Source: CAIYOL01 sp964494805
GTDB lineage: Bacteria; Planctomycetota; Phycisphaerae; Sedimentisphaerales; Anaerobacaceae
Direction of reading: 5' to 3'
Length of the DNA stretch: 64,000 nucleotides
Assembly (NCBI GenBank): GCA_964494805.1
Contig: CAZBST010000001.1
Span: 310,001 to 374,000 of the forward strand
Of this stretch, positions 8,650 through 17,141 are shown in pieces (within the stretch, counting starts at the first letter, position 1; each line of letters opens with the position of its first letter). A model generated the notes under the pieces. It was not told the origin of the DNA. It was given only the letters and a program-made list of their open reading frames with translations, and made no database searches. The position numbers were made by a program, and so were the translations under genes.

Positions 8650-10380
8650 ATGAGAGGCCCTGTGATGAAATATAAGGGATTGAAGTTTTTAACGGTTCTC
8701 GCATTCGTTATTGTGGTTTGCGTTATCGCTGTTGCTAAGAACGGCCGTGAGGATTCAGAGCAGCAGGATGTCCTGGCAGAACAGCAGGATGTCCTGGCAG
8801 AGCAGCAGGATGTTCCGGCAGAGCAGCAGGATGTCCTGGCAGAGCAGCAGGATGTTCCGGCGGAGCAGCAGGATGCCCCGGCAGCCCAGCCCGTTGACCA
8901 AACCACACAGGAGCAGGATGTAAATTCAATGCAAAAGAAGGTCCGAACGACTCTTCAGCAGCGAATGCTCAAAACAATAAGCGTCGATTGCCTCAACACG
9001 CCTATCGAAGATGTGATAAGGATGTTAAGTGAGCAGGCGGACGTAGATATTATCAAAAGCCCCAGTGTTACCGGTAATGTAACTGCCACGCTTACAAATG
9101 TGCCGCTGATAGAAGCGCTGAATAATATTCTTGCCGTGCAGGGCTATGGCTGTGTAGTAGACAGGAATATGATAAGAATAGCGCCGATTGATGAAATTGC
9201 TCAAAAGGGTGAAATCCTTGAAAGCAGGGTTTATCGAATTACTTATGCAGACGTTAGTGAAGTCGAAAATGCTTTGCAGAAATTCATTTCAAAGCGAGGT
9301 TCAATATCTTCCAATCCTGGTACAAGTAATATAATCGTTACCGATACTGCAAGCACAATCAAGGCCATAGATACCTTCATCGACGAAATCGACCGTATCA
9401 CATCTCAGGTAATGGTCGAGGTGAGAATCTATGACGTAACCTCTACGGAAGGCTTCGATATCTGGTCGGAGTGGACGGCTGGCCGAAACAACCCGATAAC
9501 TACATATACCACTAATACTGAGACTATCAATACTGATACTGACCATTTAACCGGAGCCACGACCGTTGACACTACTAATATTGATACTATTAAAACAACG
9601 GAGACGACTTGGCAGGAAAATGACGCCGGACTTGCGGCTGGTACGGAGAGTTATGCCTATAGAAAGAGTAAGCCCTTTGTAGGTGGCAATTTTGATGCGG
9701 ATATTGCTGGTACCATACGCCTTGGTCTTCTCGATGCGGTTAATGTAGAGATTGCGCTCAACGTTCTGCGAACCCAGGTTGGCGCCAAGCTGCTTGCGAA
9801 CCCTCGTATTCTGGTACTTGACAATGAAACTGCCGAGTTCAAAATCGTAAGCGAGATTCCCTACACCGAAACAAGTGATACCTCTTCCGGCGGTTCGATG
9901 ACCTCTACCCAATTTAAAGAAGTCGGCGTTGAGCTTAAGGTTACGCCCCATATTACAAGGGAGGGTATGATAAGATTGCACATCCTGCCAAAATTCAGCG
10001 TTGTTTCAGAACTCGGGTCTATAATTCCAAATACTGGTGGTTTACGTGGCGTGCCGACTGTAGATGCCCGTGAAGTTGACACGAAGGCGTTGGTAAGGGA
10101 CGGCCAGACTGTTGTTCTGGGCGGCCTTCGCAAAAGGACAGTCTCACAAGATATCAGCAAAATACCGCTACTTGGCGATGTACCAGTAGTTGGAAATATA
10201 TTTACGAGTGTAGAAGAAGAGGTTGAAACCAACGAGTTGATTGTTTTCTTAACGCCGAAGATTATTATCGAGCCGACTCTTTCACCAAAAGAGCTCAAGG
10301 GCTATGAAGCAACCAAATTTGGCGGCCCGAATGTTACTAATACCGAATACGAGAAAGCCGAAAAAAAGACCGAAAAATAA
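8650..10380 (+). CDS. pilQ: secretin (PilQ/GspD family)
   Basis: This protein forms the outer-membrane gated channel through which the pilus or substrates pass. The 576 residues carry a signal-anchor N-terminus, a Glu/Gln/Asp repeat tract (residues 37-78), STN/N-domain modules (about 100-260) and the secretin core. The core ends in the hallmark IPLLGDVPVVGNIF and a LIVFLTPKII strand. The ATG at 8650 has GGAAAGGA upstream. It is the last gene of the pil run; the next gene is 250 bp away behind its own promoter. The core carries a Thr-rich insertion (about 285-325). Choosing between PilQ and GspD rests on the pilMNO context. Confidence 0.88.
   Translation: MRGPVMKYKGLKFLTVLAFVIVVCVIAVAKNGREDSEQQDVLAEQQDVLAEQQDVPAEQQDVLAEQQDVPAEQQDAPAAQPVDQTTQEQDVNSMQKKVRTTLQQRMLKTISVDCLNTPIEDVIRMLSEQADVDIIKSPSVTGNVTATLTNVPLIEALNNILAVQGYGCVVDRNMIRIAPIDEIAQKGEILESRVYRITYADVSEVENALQKFISKRGSISSNPGTSNIIVTDTASTIKAIDTFIDEIDRITSQVMVEVRIYDVTSTEGFDIWSEWTAGRNNPITTYTTNTETINTDTDHLTGATTVDTTNIDTIKTTETTWQENDAGLAAGTESYAYRKSKPFVGGNFDADIAGTIRLGLLDAVNVEIALNVLRTQVGAKLLANPRILVLDNETAEFKIVSEIPYTETSDTSSGGSMTSTQFKEVGVELKVTPHITREGMIRLHILPKFSVVSELGSIIPNTGGLRGVPTVDAREVDTKALVRDGQTVVLGGLRKRTVSQDISKIPLLGDVPVVGNIFTSVEEEVETNELIVFLTPKIIIEPTLSPKELKGYEATKFGGPNVTNTEYEKAEKKTEK
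8758..8883 (+). repeat. in-frame 21-bp minisatellite in the secretin gene
   Basis: Six tandem 21-bp units encode EQQDVLA or EQQDVPA/EQQDAPA variants. Units differ at one to four bases, so it is a recent expansion able to slip in multiples of seven residues. It lies just after the signal sequence, before the N domains. Confidence 0.9.
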
Positions 10381-10554
10381 CTGCAGGCAGCTTGACCCGA
10401 TAGCCCATATAAATGTTTAGCGGACAATCGTAAGGCTTATTAAAACCCACATCCCCGGCGGCTTCTGAAGGTTGGTATTTATTTTCGGCGCATCGTCGGA
10501 AATTTCCCCTCGCAGTATCATATTATCACCTCGTTATGGATTTTCTAACAGGTC

Positions 10555-10583
10555 TTGACGCGCAATAAAAACTCTGCGACAAT
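10555..10583 (+). promoter_or_regulatory. sigma-70-like promoter for the DUF4139 gene
   Basis: TTGACG (10555-10560) and GACAAT (10578-10583) with a 17-bp spacer lie 48 bp before the start codon. The -35 is one base from consensus; the -10 is weaker. Confidence 0.45.
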
Positions 10584-10630
10584 ACTATCCTGAAAACCTG
10601 ACATTCATTAGAATTTAAGGGGCAGATAAT

Positions 10631-12052
10631 ATGAAAGAGCGAACGATATTTTTAGCGATAGTTTGCATAGCGGTTTGTTCAACCGGTTTCGCAAGGCCGC
10701 AAAAAGGCGGCGAACAGGGAACTGCTCTCACGATTTATAATGACAACTTCGCCGTCGTTAGAGAATCCCGGTTATTGTCTTTCGAAAAGGGCCTCAATAC
10801 GACAAAGTTTACCGATGTCGCCTCGGCAATTGACCCGACCAGCGTAAATTTCCGCTGTCTCTCCGCGCCGGGCGCGGTGTCCATTCTCGAACAGAACTAC
10901 GAGTACGACCTCGTTAATACCGGTAGTCTTCTCAAACGCTATATTGATAAAAACGTTACAGTCGTCTTAAAGGGCAGCGGCGCCGACACAGGCAGGAAAT
11001 CAACCGGCCAACTTTTAGCCTCAATGGGCGACAGTTTAATATTGAAAAGCCAAGCAAATGATATTGAGATTTTAGACAAAAACAGCATAGAAGAGATTAC
11101 ACTGAAAGAAATGCCTGATGATTTGGTTACCAAGCCGACATTAGTTTGGCTTGCAGATGCAAAAGAAAAAGGCACTCAGCTTTGTCAGGTAGCCTATACC
11201 ACCGGGCAAATTAACTGGAACGCCGATTATTCGGCAGTCTTAAATGCCGATGAAACAAAGATTGACTTTACCGGCTGGGTGACAATCGATAACAGAAGCG
11301 GTGCAACCTACAAGGATTCAACCATAAAACTGATTGCCGGCGATGTCAGAAGAGTAGTTGCGCCGGAGCCGATGAGGAACAGGATGATGAAGGCTGCTGC
11401 TATGGAGGCCGAGGCAAGTGGTTTCGAAGAAAAGCCGTTTATGGAATACCATCTTTATACTCTCGGCCGAAAGAGCACCATAAACAACAATCAGGTAAAG
11501 CAGATTGAGTTTATCACCCCTGCTTTGGGTGTGCCGATAAAGAAGCTCTATATCTATGAACGCGGCCGGCAGCAGATATATGGCCAAGGCCGGCAGAGCA
11601 ACAAGGTTCAGATAAAACTTGAATTTGAAAATACCAAGGAAAATAATCTCGGCATTGCGCTGCCTAAAGGTAAGATTCGAGTCTTCAAGAAAGACCCTGC
11701 TGACGAGAGCTTAGAGTTTGTGGGCGAAGACAGAATCGACCATACGCCGAACAAGGAAAAGCTGCTGCTTTATATTGGCAATGCCTTTGATGTGGTTGCT
11801 GAATATACACTGGTCGATAGCCAGCACGAAAGGCGTATGACGCGCGAGACCCATAAAATCGAGCTTCGAAACAGAAAGACCAAGGCTGTTACGGTTTTTG
11901 TCGATGAAAAGTTTCCTCAATGGATCAACTGGACCATCGACAAGAACACGCATAACTACGAAAAACGTGATGCCTATACCGCCAGATTTGAAGTGAAGCT
12001 TGAGGCCGATTCAACCGCCACGCTCCAATATACTGCCACACAAACGTGGTAA
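10631..12052 (+). CDS. secreted DUF4139 domain-containing protein
   Basis: The 473-residue protein has a signal peptide (about 1-21, ending STGFA). The body contains the beginning ALTIYNDNFAVVRESR and the later INWNADYSAVLN and WVTIDNRSG motifs typical of DUF4139 proteins, a family also found in mucoidy-inhibitor-like proteins. It is probably exported to the periplasm or outer face. Function is not known for the family. It stands alone between the secretin and the export operon, with its own promoter. Confidence 0.75.
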   Translation: MKERTIFLAIVCIAVCSTGFARPQKGGEQGTALTIYNDNFAVVRESRLLSFEKGLNTTKFTDVASAIDPTSVNFRCLSAPGAVSILEQNYEYDLVNTGSLLKRYIDKNVTVVLKGSGADTGRKSTGQLLASMGDSLILKSQANDIEILDKNSIEEITLKEMPDDLVTKPTLVWLADAKEKGTQLCQVAYTTGQINWNADYSAVLNADETKIDFTGWVTIDNRSGATYKDSTIKLIAGDVRRVVAPEPMRNRMMKAAAMEAEASGFEEKPFMEYHLYTLGRKSTINNNQVKQIEFITPALGVPIKKLYIYERGRQQIYGQGRQSNKVQIKLEFENTKENNLGIALPKGKIRVFKKDPADESLEFVGEDRIDHTPNKEKLLLYIGNAFDVVAEYTLVDSQHERRMTRETHKIELRNRKTKAVTVFVDEKFPQWINWTIDKNTHNYEKRDAYTARFEVKLEADSTATLQYTATQTW

Positions 12053-12385
12053 TCCGTTTTTCGTTGCGTTCCTTCGGTAGACATCCAGGCGTTGTTCTAA
12101 ATTACCCCTCAAAAGTGCTGGTTCTGCCAGCGGCGTATTTAGTCTAGGCCGGAGTTTACCCCCTAAGACATGACCTGTGACGCATACTTTGCTGTGGGTT
12201 GTCATCCAGAGCGCACGACCGCTATAGATGGACAAAATAGTGGGTTTTGAGTGAAAAAATCACGAAAAAAGGTTAAAATCGTAATAAAACAGTAACATTT
12301 AAGTTATAATGTAAGTGCATATATGGAAGGAATATGCGGCCAATAGCAGGGAGGGACGCTGCATTTTGACGTGAGAGGTAGTGTT
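12053..12385. other. regulatory gap before the export operon
   Basis: No credible gene was found. The last 110 bases hold the direct-repeat box and TATAAT listed separately. A weak minus-strand frame (12011-12235) lacks a ribosome site and overlaps the upstream gene. Confidence 0.4.
12281..12310 (+). promoter_or_regulatory. 11-bp direct-repeat activator-type box plus -10 (export operon)
   Basis: GTAAT (12281-12285) and GTAAC (12292-12296) lie exactly 11 bp apart. They are followed 8 bp later by a perfect TATAAT (12305-12310) with no -35 match. This layout is the one used by OmpR/PhoB-type activators, whose half-sites sit one helical turn apart in place of the -35. A near copy lies at 31124-31140. 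Confidence 0.45.
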
Positions 12386-13807
12386 GTGAAGAAGAGACGA
12401 AAGTGGATTGTCATTACTGTTATTGTGGTGTTGGTGCTGACAGTTGTCGGCGTGATAGTTAGCAAGCACCGCAACAAAAAGGACCCTGGTGAGGTGGTCC
12501 GGGTCGAAGAGGTAAAACGAGGGGAACTGACGGAGGAAGTCGGCGCCCTGTGCGAGATTGAGCCGAATGAAATCGTTCAGATAAGCGCAAAGCTGTCTGC
12601 GCAAATCGTGGAGATGCCGTACGATGAGGGGGATATAGTTACCTGCGGCGACCCGAGCGCCAATCCGCCCATGCCAGCTTCGTTGCTGATTAAACTCGAT
12701 GCGAAGGACCTTGAAAGCCAGTTGCGGTTGGCGCAGGCGGGCCGAAATGCCCAAGAGGCGCAGATAGAGGTAGAAAAGGAGAGGATTGAGGCAAGTAAGG
12801 CGACATTGATTGGACTTGAGGCATCGTTAGAGCAGGCGGAAAATGACCTTAAAAGAAAACAGGAGCTGTATGAGACGCACGACATCAGCAAGGCCGATTA
12901 CGACCAGGTGAAATACAAGGCGGAGTCGCTTCGCGCGGATAAAGAGAGCGCAAAACATAATCTGGAAGCGGCTCAGCGGAATTTAGTTGTGATGAAACAT
13001 AATCTGGACGCCGCCGATGCCAGGATTGCAGAGGCGAAGGAGTTGCTCAGCTACACAACCATAACATCACCGATAAACGGCGTGGTGACGCGCGTCAACG
13101 CAAAGGTGGGTGAAATGGTAATGACCGGGACGATGAACAATCCGGGGACGGTGATAATGGAGATCTCCGATATGTCAAGGATGCTGGCGGTGGCGGAGAT
13201 AGACGAGGCGGATGTAGGAAGTTTGGAAGTTGGGCAGAAGGCGTTTGTTAGCGTGTTGGCGTTTGGTGATATCGAATTTAAGGGGAAGGTCGATGAGATA
13301 GCGCTGAAGCACCGGATTAGCAACACGGGGACGAGGTATTACCGCACGGAGATACTTTTGGATAACGACCCGAATGTATCGAAGCTTTGCACAGGGCTGA
13401 CTGGTCACGTCGATATTAAGACGCATAAACATACGGACATACTTAAGGTTCCGAGCCAGGCGATTCTGGCGAGAGAGGTAGAGGAGCTGCCGCTTGAGAT
13501 ACGTGATAACTGCAACGAGGTGGACAAGAACAAGACGTTCGTGACTGTTGTTTACCGTTTCATCGATGGCAAGGCGGTTGTTACGCCCGTGAAGATGGGA
13601 AAAAGTGATTTGAGATATACGATAATCAAGTCCGGGCTTAATGAGGGGGACAGGGTAATTGTTGGGCCTTACAAGGTGCTTGAGAACATAGGGCATGACC
13701 AGAATGTTCAGGATGAACGGGAAGTAGAAGCAAAGAAAAAAGAAGACGAAGAAAAAGCGGCAGCGGAGAAAGGTAAAAGCGACGGTAATGAAGCGGCGAG
13801 CGAGTGA
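12386..13807 (+). CDS. HlyD/MacA-like periplasmic adaptor
   Basis: The adaptor (about 473 residues) spans the periplasm to join an inner-membrane ABC transporter to an outer-membrane channel. It shows an N-terminal membrane anchor (about 8-27), a lipoyl/barrel-sandwich half (about 50-95), a long coiled-coil hairpin (about 115-215), the second lipoyl half (TTITSPINGVVTRVNAKVGEMV) and beta-barrel domains, then a Lys/Glu tail. I take the GTG at 12386, with AGAGGTAGT upstream, over an earlier GTG at 12371. Membership of the MacA branch is supported by the downstream ATPase, permeases and TolC-like gene. Confidence 0.88.
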   Translation: MKKRRKWIVITVIVVLVLTVVGVIVSKHRNKKDPGEVVRVEEVKRGELTEEVGALCEIEPNEIVQISAKLSAQIVEMPYDEGDIVTCGDPSANPPMPASLLIKLDAKDLESQLRLAQAGRNAQEAQIEVEKERIEASKATLIGLEASLEQAENDLKRKQELYETHDISKADYDQVKYKAESLRADKESAKHNLEAAQRNLVVMKHNLDAADARIAEAKELLSYTTITSPINGVVTRVNAKVGEMVMTGTMNNPGTVIMEISDMSRMLAVAEIDEADVGSLEVGQKAFVSVLAFGDIEFKGKVDEIALKHRISNTGTRYYRTEILLDNDPNVSKLCTGLTGHVDIKTHKHTDILKVPSQAILAREVEELPLEIRDNCNEVDKNKTFVTVVYRFIDGKAVVTPVKMGKSDLRYTIIKSGLNEGDRVIVGPYKVLENIGHDQNVQDEREVEAKKKEDEEKAAAEKGKSDGNEAASE

Positions 13808-13817
13808 TAGCGACAGG

Positions 13818-14552
13818 ATGGTTATCCAGCTAAGAGGCGTCAGGCGGGTTTATAAGGTAGGGGTAGAGGAAATACATGCACTTGACGGTGTGAACCTTGA
13901 GGTTCGGGAAAACGAATACCTGGCGGTGATGGGGCATTCGGGCTCCGGTAAAAGCACGCTTATGAATGTTTTGGGGTGTTTAGACAGGGCGACCGAGGGC
14001 AGTTACGAGTTCAGGGGTGATGACGTAACAGAGATGGAGGACGCGGAGCTGGCGCGGATACGCAACGAGAGAATTGGGTTTGTATTTCAGTCATTTGAAC
14101 TGCTGCCGCAGATGAGCGCTATTAAGAATGTTGAGATACCACTGTTATATTCGAGGTTCGGGTGGCTTGGTCGGGTAGCGAAAGCGAAGAAGTCTCTGCA
14201 GAGGGTAGGACTTGAGGACAGGATGACGCACCGGCCGAACCAGCTTTCGGGCGGAGAGAAGCAAAGGGTGGCGATAGCAAGGGCCCTGGTGTGCGAGCCG
14301 AGTGTTCTTCTTGCTGATGAGCCGACGGGGAATTTAGACAGCAAGACGACAAAGAGCATAATGGAACTTTTTGACCAGCTTTATAAGCAGGGGCAGACGA
14401 TAATTGTTGTAACGCACGAAGAGGACGTTGCGGGGCATGCAAAGCGGATAGTTAGGATGAGAGATGGCAAGATTTACAGTGACATGCCGGCTGAGCAGGA
14501 CAGGGCGGCGAACTCTTCATCGGCGGCGGAATCAGAAGGGGTGCAAGAATGA
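13818..14552 (+). CDS. ABC transporter ATP-binding protein (MacB/LolD type)
   Basis: The ATPase (about 244 residues) has Walker A GHSGSGKST, Q-loop FQSFELLPQ, signature LSGGEKQR, Walker B VLLADEPTG and the H-loop VVTHE. This is the MacB/LolD class of mechanotransmission ABC proteins. It powers the two FtsX-like permeases encoded next. In classical MacB the ATPase and permease are fused; here they are split. The in-frame ATG at 13788, overlapping the adaptor gene, is an alternative start. The 3' end overlaps the first permease by 4 bases (ATGA). Confidence 0.9.
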   Translation: MVIQLRGVRRVYKVGVEEIHALDGVNLEVRENEYLAVMGHSGSGKSTLMNVLGCLDRATEGSYEFRGDDVTEMEDAELARIRNERIGFVFQSFELLPQMSAIKNVEIPLLYSRFGWLGRVAKAKKSLQRVGLEDRMTHRPNQLSGGEKQRVAIARALVCEPSVLLADEPTGNLDSKTTKSIMELFDQLYKQGQTIIVVTHEEDVAGHAKRIVRMRDGKIYSDMPAEQDRAANSSSAAESEGVQE

Positions 14553-15844
14553 AGAGATTGCTGAACGCACCGCTGCTTTTTTTGAGGTTGCTTTATCAGA
14601 GCACTTACCTGGCGATTGGTCAGATATGGGCGAAGAAGACGCGTTCGATTCTGACAACGACGGGGATAGTGATAGGAATTGCGTCTATAACGGCGGTGAT
14701 ATCGCTGATGGCGGGTCTGAAGGTAAGTACACTTCAGAGTTTCGAGAAGTTCGGCGCCAGAACCATCTGGATACGTCACTCGACGCCAAGGACAGGACCC
14801 AAGCGGGATATAGACTGGTGGAATCTGCGTTTCTGGCCTGAAGAGTTCGAAGGCATAATGGACAGGTGCAAGGCGCTTGTGAGGTTTTCGCGAATTGCAC
14901 CGCGAGATTTTTACACGCCTTACGTAGTTAGATATGGTGACAAGGCGGTGGACGGGGTAAATTGCACAGGAGTCGACCCGGGAGCGGAACAGATAACGAA
15001 TCGGCCGGTGATACTGGGCAGGCCTTTTTCGAAGCTTGACAACAGTGAGGGACGATATGTGTGTTTTGTAGATGTTGTGTTGAGAGACAAGCTCGGTCTG
15101 GATAAAGACTGCATAGGTGAGGCTATATTGGTGGGCGGGAAGACTTTCTTGATAGTAGGGGTGGTAGATATAATTCCTGAGCAGGCGGCGCAATGGACAG
15201 GGGGCGGACAAGGTCTTGAGATGTTTATACCATTTCAGACATATTTGAAATTAACCGGTGACAGACGTCCGCATATGTATGCAATGGCAGAGAGCCTAAC
15301 GACGGAACTGTCGGAAGAAGCGGTGTCGGAGATAAAATTCTTTATGCGCAATATGCGGAAGCCGCGTTTGGAACCTGGGGAGCCGGACACGTTTACCGTT
15401 AGTTCAGTCCAGTCGAGGATTGAGCGGTCTAACAGAACATTGATGTTTATAACGATAATTACAGGCGGGATCGCGGGTATATCACTTTTAGTTGGCGGGG
15501 TGGGGATTATGAATATTATGCTTGTGTCGGTGTCAGAGAGGACAAGAGAAATAGGGCTTCGCAAAGCTGTAGGCGCAGAGAAGAAAGCGATACTGACACA
15601 GTTTCTGGTAGAGTCTCTTATCCTGTGCTTTTTCGGAGGTTTGATTGGGCTTGGATTGGGAAAGCTGATAACGGTAGCGATAGGTGCAATATCTAAAAAC
15701 GAGGTGCTGGCTATGGCGTATATGCCATTGTGGGCGATGATAATGGCGTTTTGTTTTTGCGGAGCAGTAGGGGTAATTTTCGGGATTTTTCCAGCGATAA
15801 AGGCGATGAGACTGGACCCAATAGAGGCATTGAGGCATGAGTAG
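14549..15844 (+). CDS. FtsX/MacB-type ABC permease, first paralogue
   Basis: The 431-residue permease has an N-terminal helix after ARTIWIR-type boundaries (SILTTTGIVIGIASITAVISLMAG), a large periplasmic MacB core domain, and three C-terminal helices. The hallmark GGVGIMNIMLVSVSERTREIGLRKAVGA lies at about 320-347. It overlaps both neighbours by a few bases, so it is coupled in one operon. The closely related second permease follows directly. The likely role is export or extraction of a lipid, peptide or glycolipid to the TolC-like channel; substrate unknown. Confidence 0.88.
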   Translation: MKRLLNAPLLFLRLLYQSTYLAIGQIWAKKTRSILTTTGIVIGIASITAVISLMAGLKVSTLQSFEKFGARTIWIRHSTPRTGPKRDIDWWNLRFWPEEFEGIMDRCKALVRFSRIAPRDFYTPYVVRYGDKAVDGVNCTGVDPGAEQITNRPVILGRPFSKLDNSEGRYVCFVDVVLRDKLGLDKDCIGEAILVGGKTFLIVGVVDIIPEQAAQWTGGGQGLEMFIPFQTYLKLTGDRRPHMYAMAESLTTELSEEAVSEIKFFMRNMRKPRLEPGEPDTFTVSSVQSRIERSNRTLMFITIITGGIAGISLLVGGVGIMNIMLVSVSERTREIGLRKAVGAEKKAILTQFLVESLILCFFGGLIGLGLGKLITVAIGAISKNEVLAMAYMPLWAMIMAFCFCGAVGVIFGIFPAIKAMRLDPIEALRHE

Positions 15845-17141
15845 AAAGATATTGAAGTATACAGTTGGAGTGCTGCTGTCACCGTTTTTTTTCCTGCGGC
15901 TTTTGTATCAGAGCAGCTATCTGGCGGTAGGGCAGATATGGACGAAAAAAGGCCGTTCGATTCTGACGACGACGGGTATAGTAATAGCTGTCGCGTCGAT
16001 AACGGCTGTTATAGCATCGCTGACAGGATTGAAGGCGAAGGTGCTTTCAGAACTCGAGACATTTGGTGCCAAGAACATCTGGGTATGGTTTGCGAGGCCT
16101 GATACGGGGCCGAAGAAAGATATGACGTGGTGGGAGCTGCGATTCTGGCCCGATGAGTTCGACGGGCTTTTGGAACATTGTCCATCGGTGGATAAGTATA
16201 CGCGTATTTCGTCAGTATACTACCGCTTAGTGGGGCATTATGAGGAGAATTCGGTAGAGGGAGTGCGGCTTCAGGGAGTGGATGTAGGATGGGAAGAGAT
16301 AGCGAACCGGCCGGTAGTTATGGGCAGGCCTTTTTCGGAGATTGACCAGAGTGAGGGTCGGTTTGTTTGTTACATAGAAACGAAATTGCGTGATGCGCTG
16401 CGGATGAACAAAGACTGCATAGGTGAAATGATAGCTGTAAAGGGGCGGAGTTATATGGTGATTGGGGTAATAGAGCCAGAGCCCGACCATTCGATGTTTG
16501 GAGGGGACAGAATGGAAGGTTATGAGATGTATATTCCCTACAATTCGCTTTTGAAACTGGGTGACAGGCGGCCGCATATATATGTGATAGCAATGGCTAA
16601 ATCACCGGAGGTTGTAGACGAAGCGGTGACGGAGATAAAATTCTTTATGCGACAGAGGCGCAGACCTGCCCTGGCTCCCGGTGAGCCGGACACGTTCGGG
16701 GCGCGATCGCTGAAATCATTTGTTAATGAGTTCAATGACTTTTCAAAAATAATAACGCTGGTGGTCGGCGGAATCGTAGGCATATCGCTTCTCGTAGGCG
16801 GGGTGGGGATTATGAATATTATGCTCGTCTCGGTTTCTGAGAGGACCAGAGAGATAGGATTGCGAAAAGCGATCGGGGCAAAAAGAAGCGCGATACTGAC
16901 GCAGTTTCTTGTAGAGTCGGTTGTTCTTAGTTTTATTGGAGGGGTGATAGGTGTTGGTATAGGCAAGCTGATGACGGTGGGAATTTGCTCGATTAATAAG
17001 ATGATGAATATGTCTAATATTCCTTTGTGGGCTGTGGTGTTGTCGTTTTGTTTCTGCGGGGCAGTGGGGATAACTTTCGGAATGTTTCCCGCGATAAAGG
17101 CGGCGAGGTTGGACCCGATAGAGGCGTTGAGACATGAGTAG
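15837..17141 (+). CDS. FtsX/MacB-type ABC permease, second paralogue
   Basis: The 434-residue protein shares the layout of the preceding permease and many identical segments (the SILTTTGIVIA helix, the IKFFMR segment, the GGVGIMNIMLVSVSERTREI motif, and a C-terminus ending RLDPIEALRHE). The periplasmic core differs more than the membrane parts. The pair looks like a tandem duplication that diverged into a heterodimer, as opposed to the usual MacB homodimer. It overlaps the previous gene by 8 bases and the next by 8. Confidence 0.88.
   Translation: MSRKILKYTVGVLLSPFFFLRLLYQSSYLAVGQIWTKKGRSILTTTGIVIAVASITAVIASLTGLKAKVLSELETFGAKNIWVWFARPDTGPKKDMTWWELRFWPDEFDGLLEHCPSVDKYTRISSVYYRLVGHYEENSVEGVRLQGVDVGWEEIANRPVVMGRPFSEIDQSEGRFVCYIETKLRDALRMNKDCIGEMIAVKGRSYMVIGVIEPEPDHSMFGGDRMEGYEMYIPYNSLLKLGDRRPHIYVIAMAKSPEVVDEAVTEIKFFMRQRRRPALAPGEPDTFGARSLKSFVNEFNDFSKIITLVVGGIVGISLLVGGVGIMNIMLVSVSERTREIGLRKAIGAKRSAILTQFLVESVVLSFIGGVIGVGIGKLMTVGICSINKMMNMSNIPLWAVVLSFCFCGAVGITFGMFPAIKAARLDPIEALRHE

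Noticed and set aside
8622..8929. Cys/Ser- and His/Pro-rich frames opposite the secretin repeat
   Set aside because: Products of the 21-bp repeat read in other frames.
12011..12235. 74-codon minus-strand frame after the DUF4139 gene
   Set aside because: Overlaps the gene end, lacks a ribosome site, and has no protein-like pattern.
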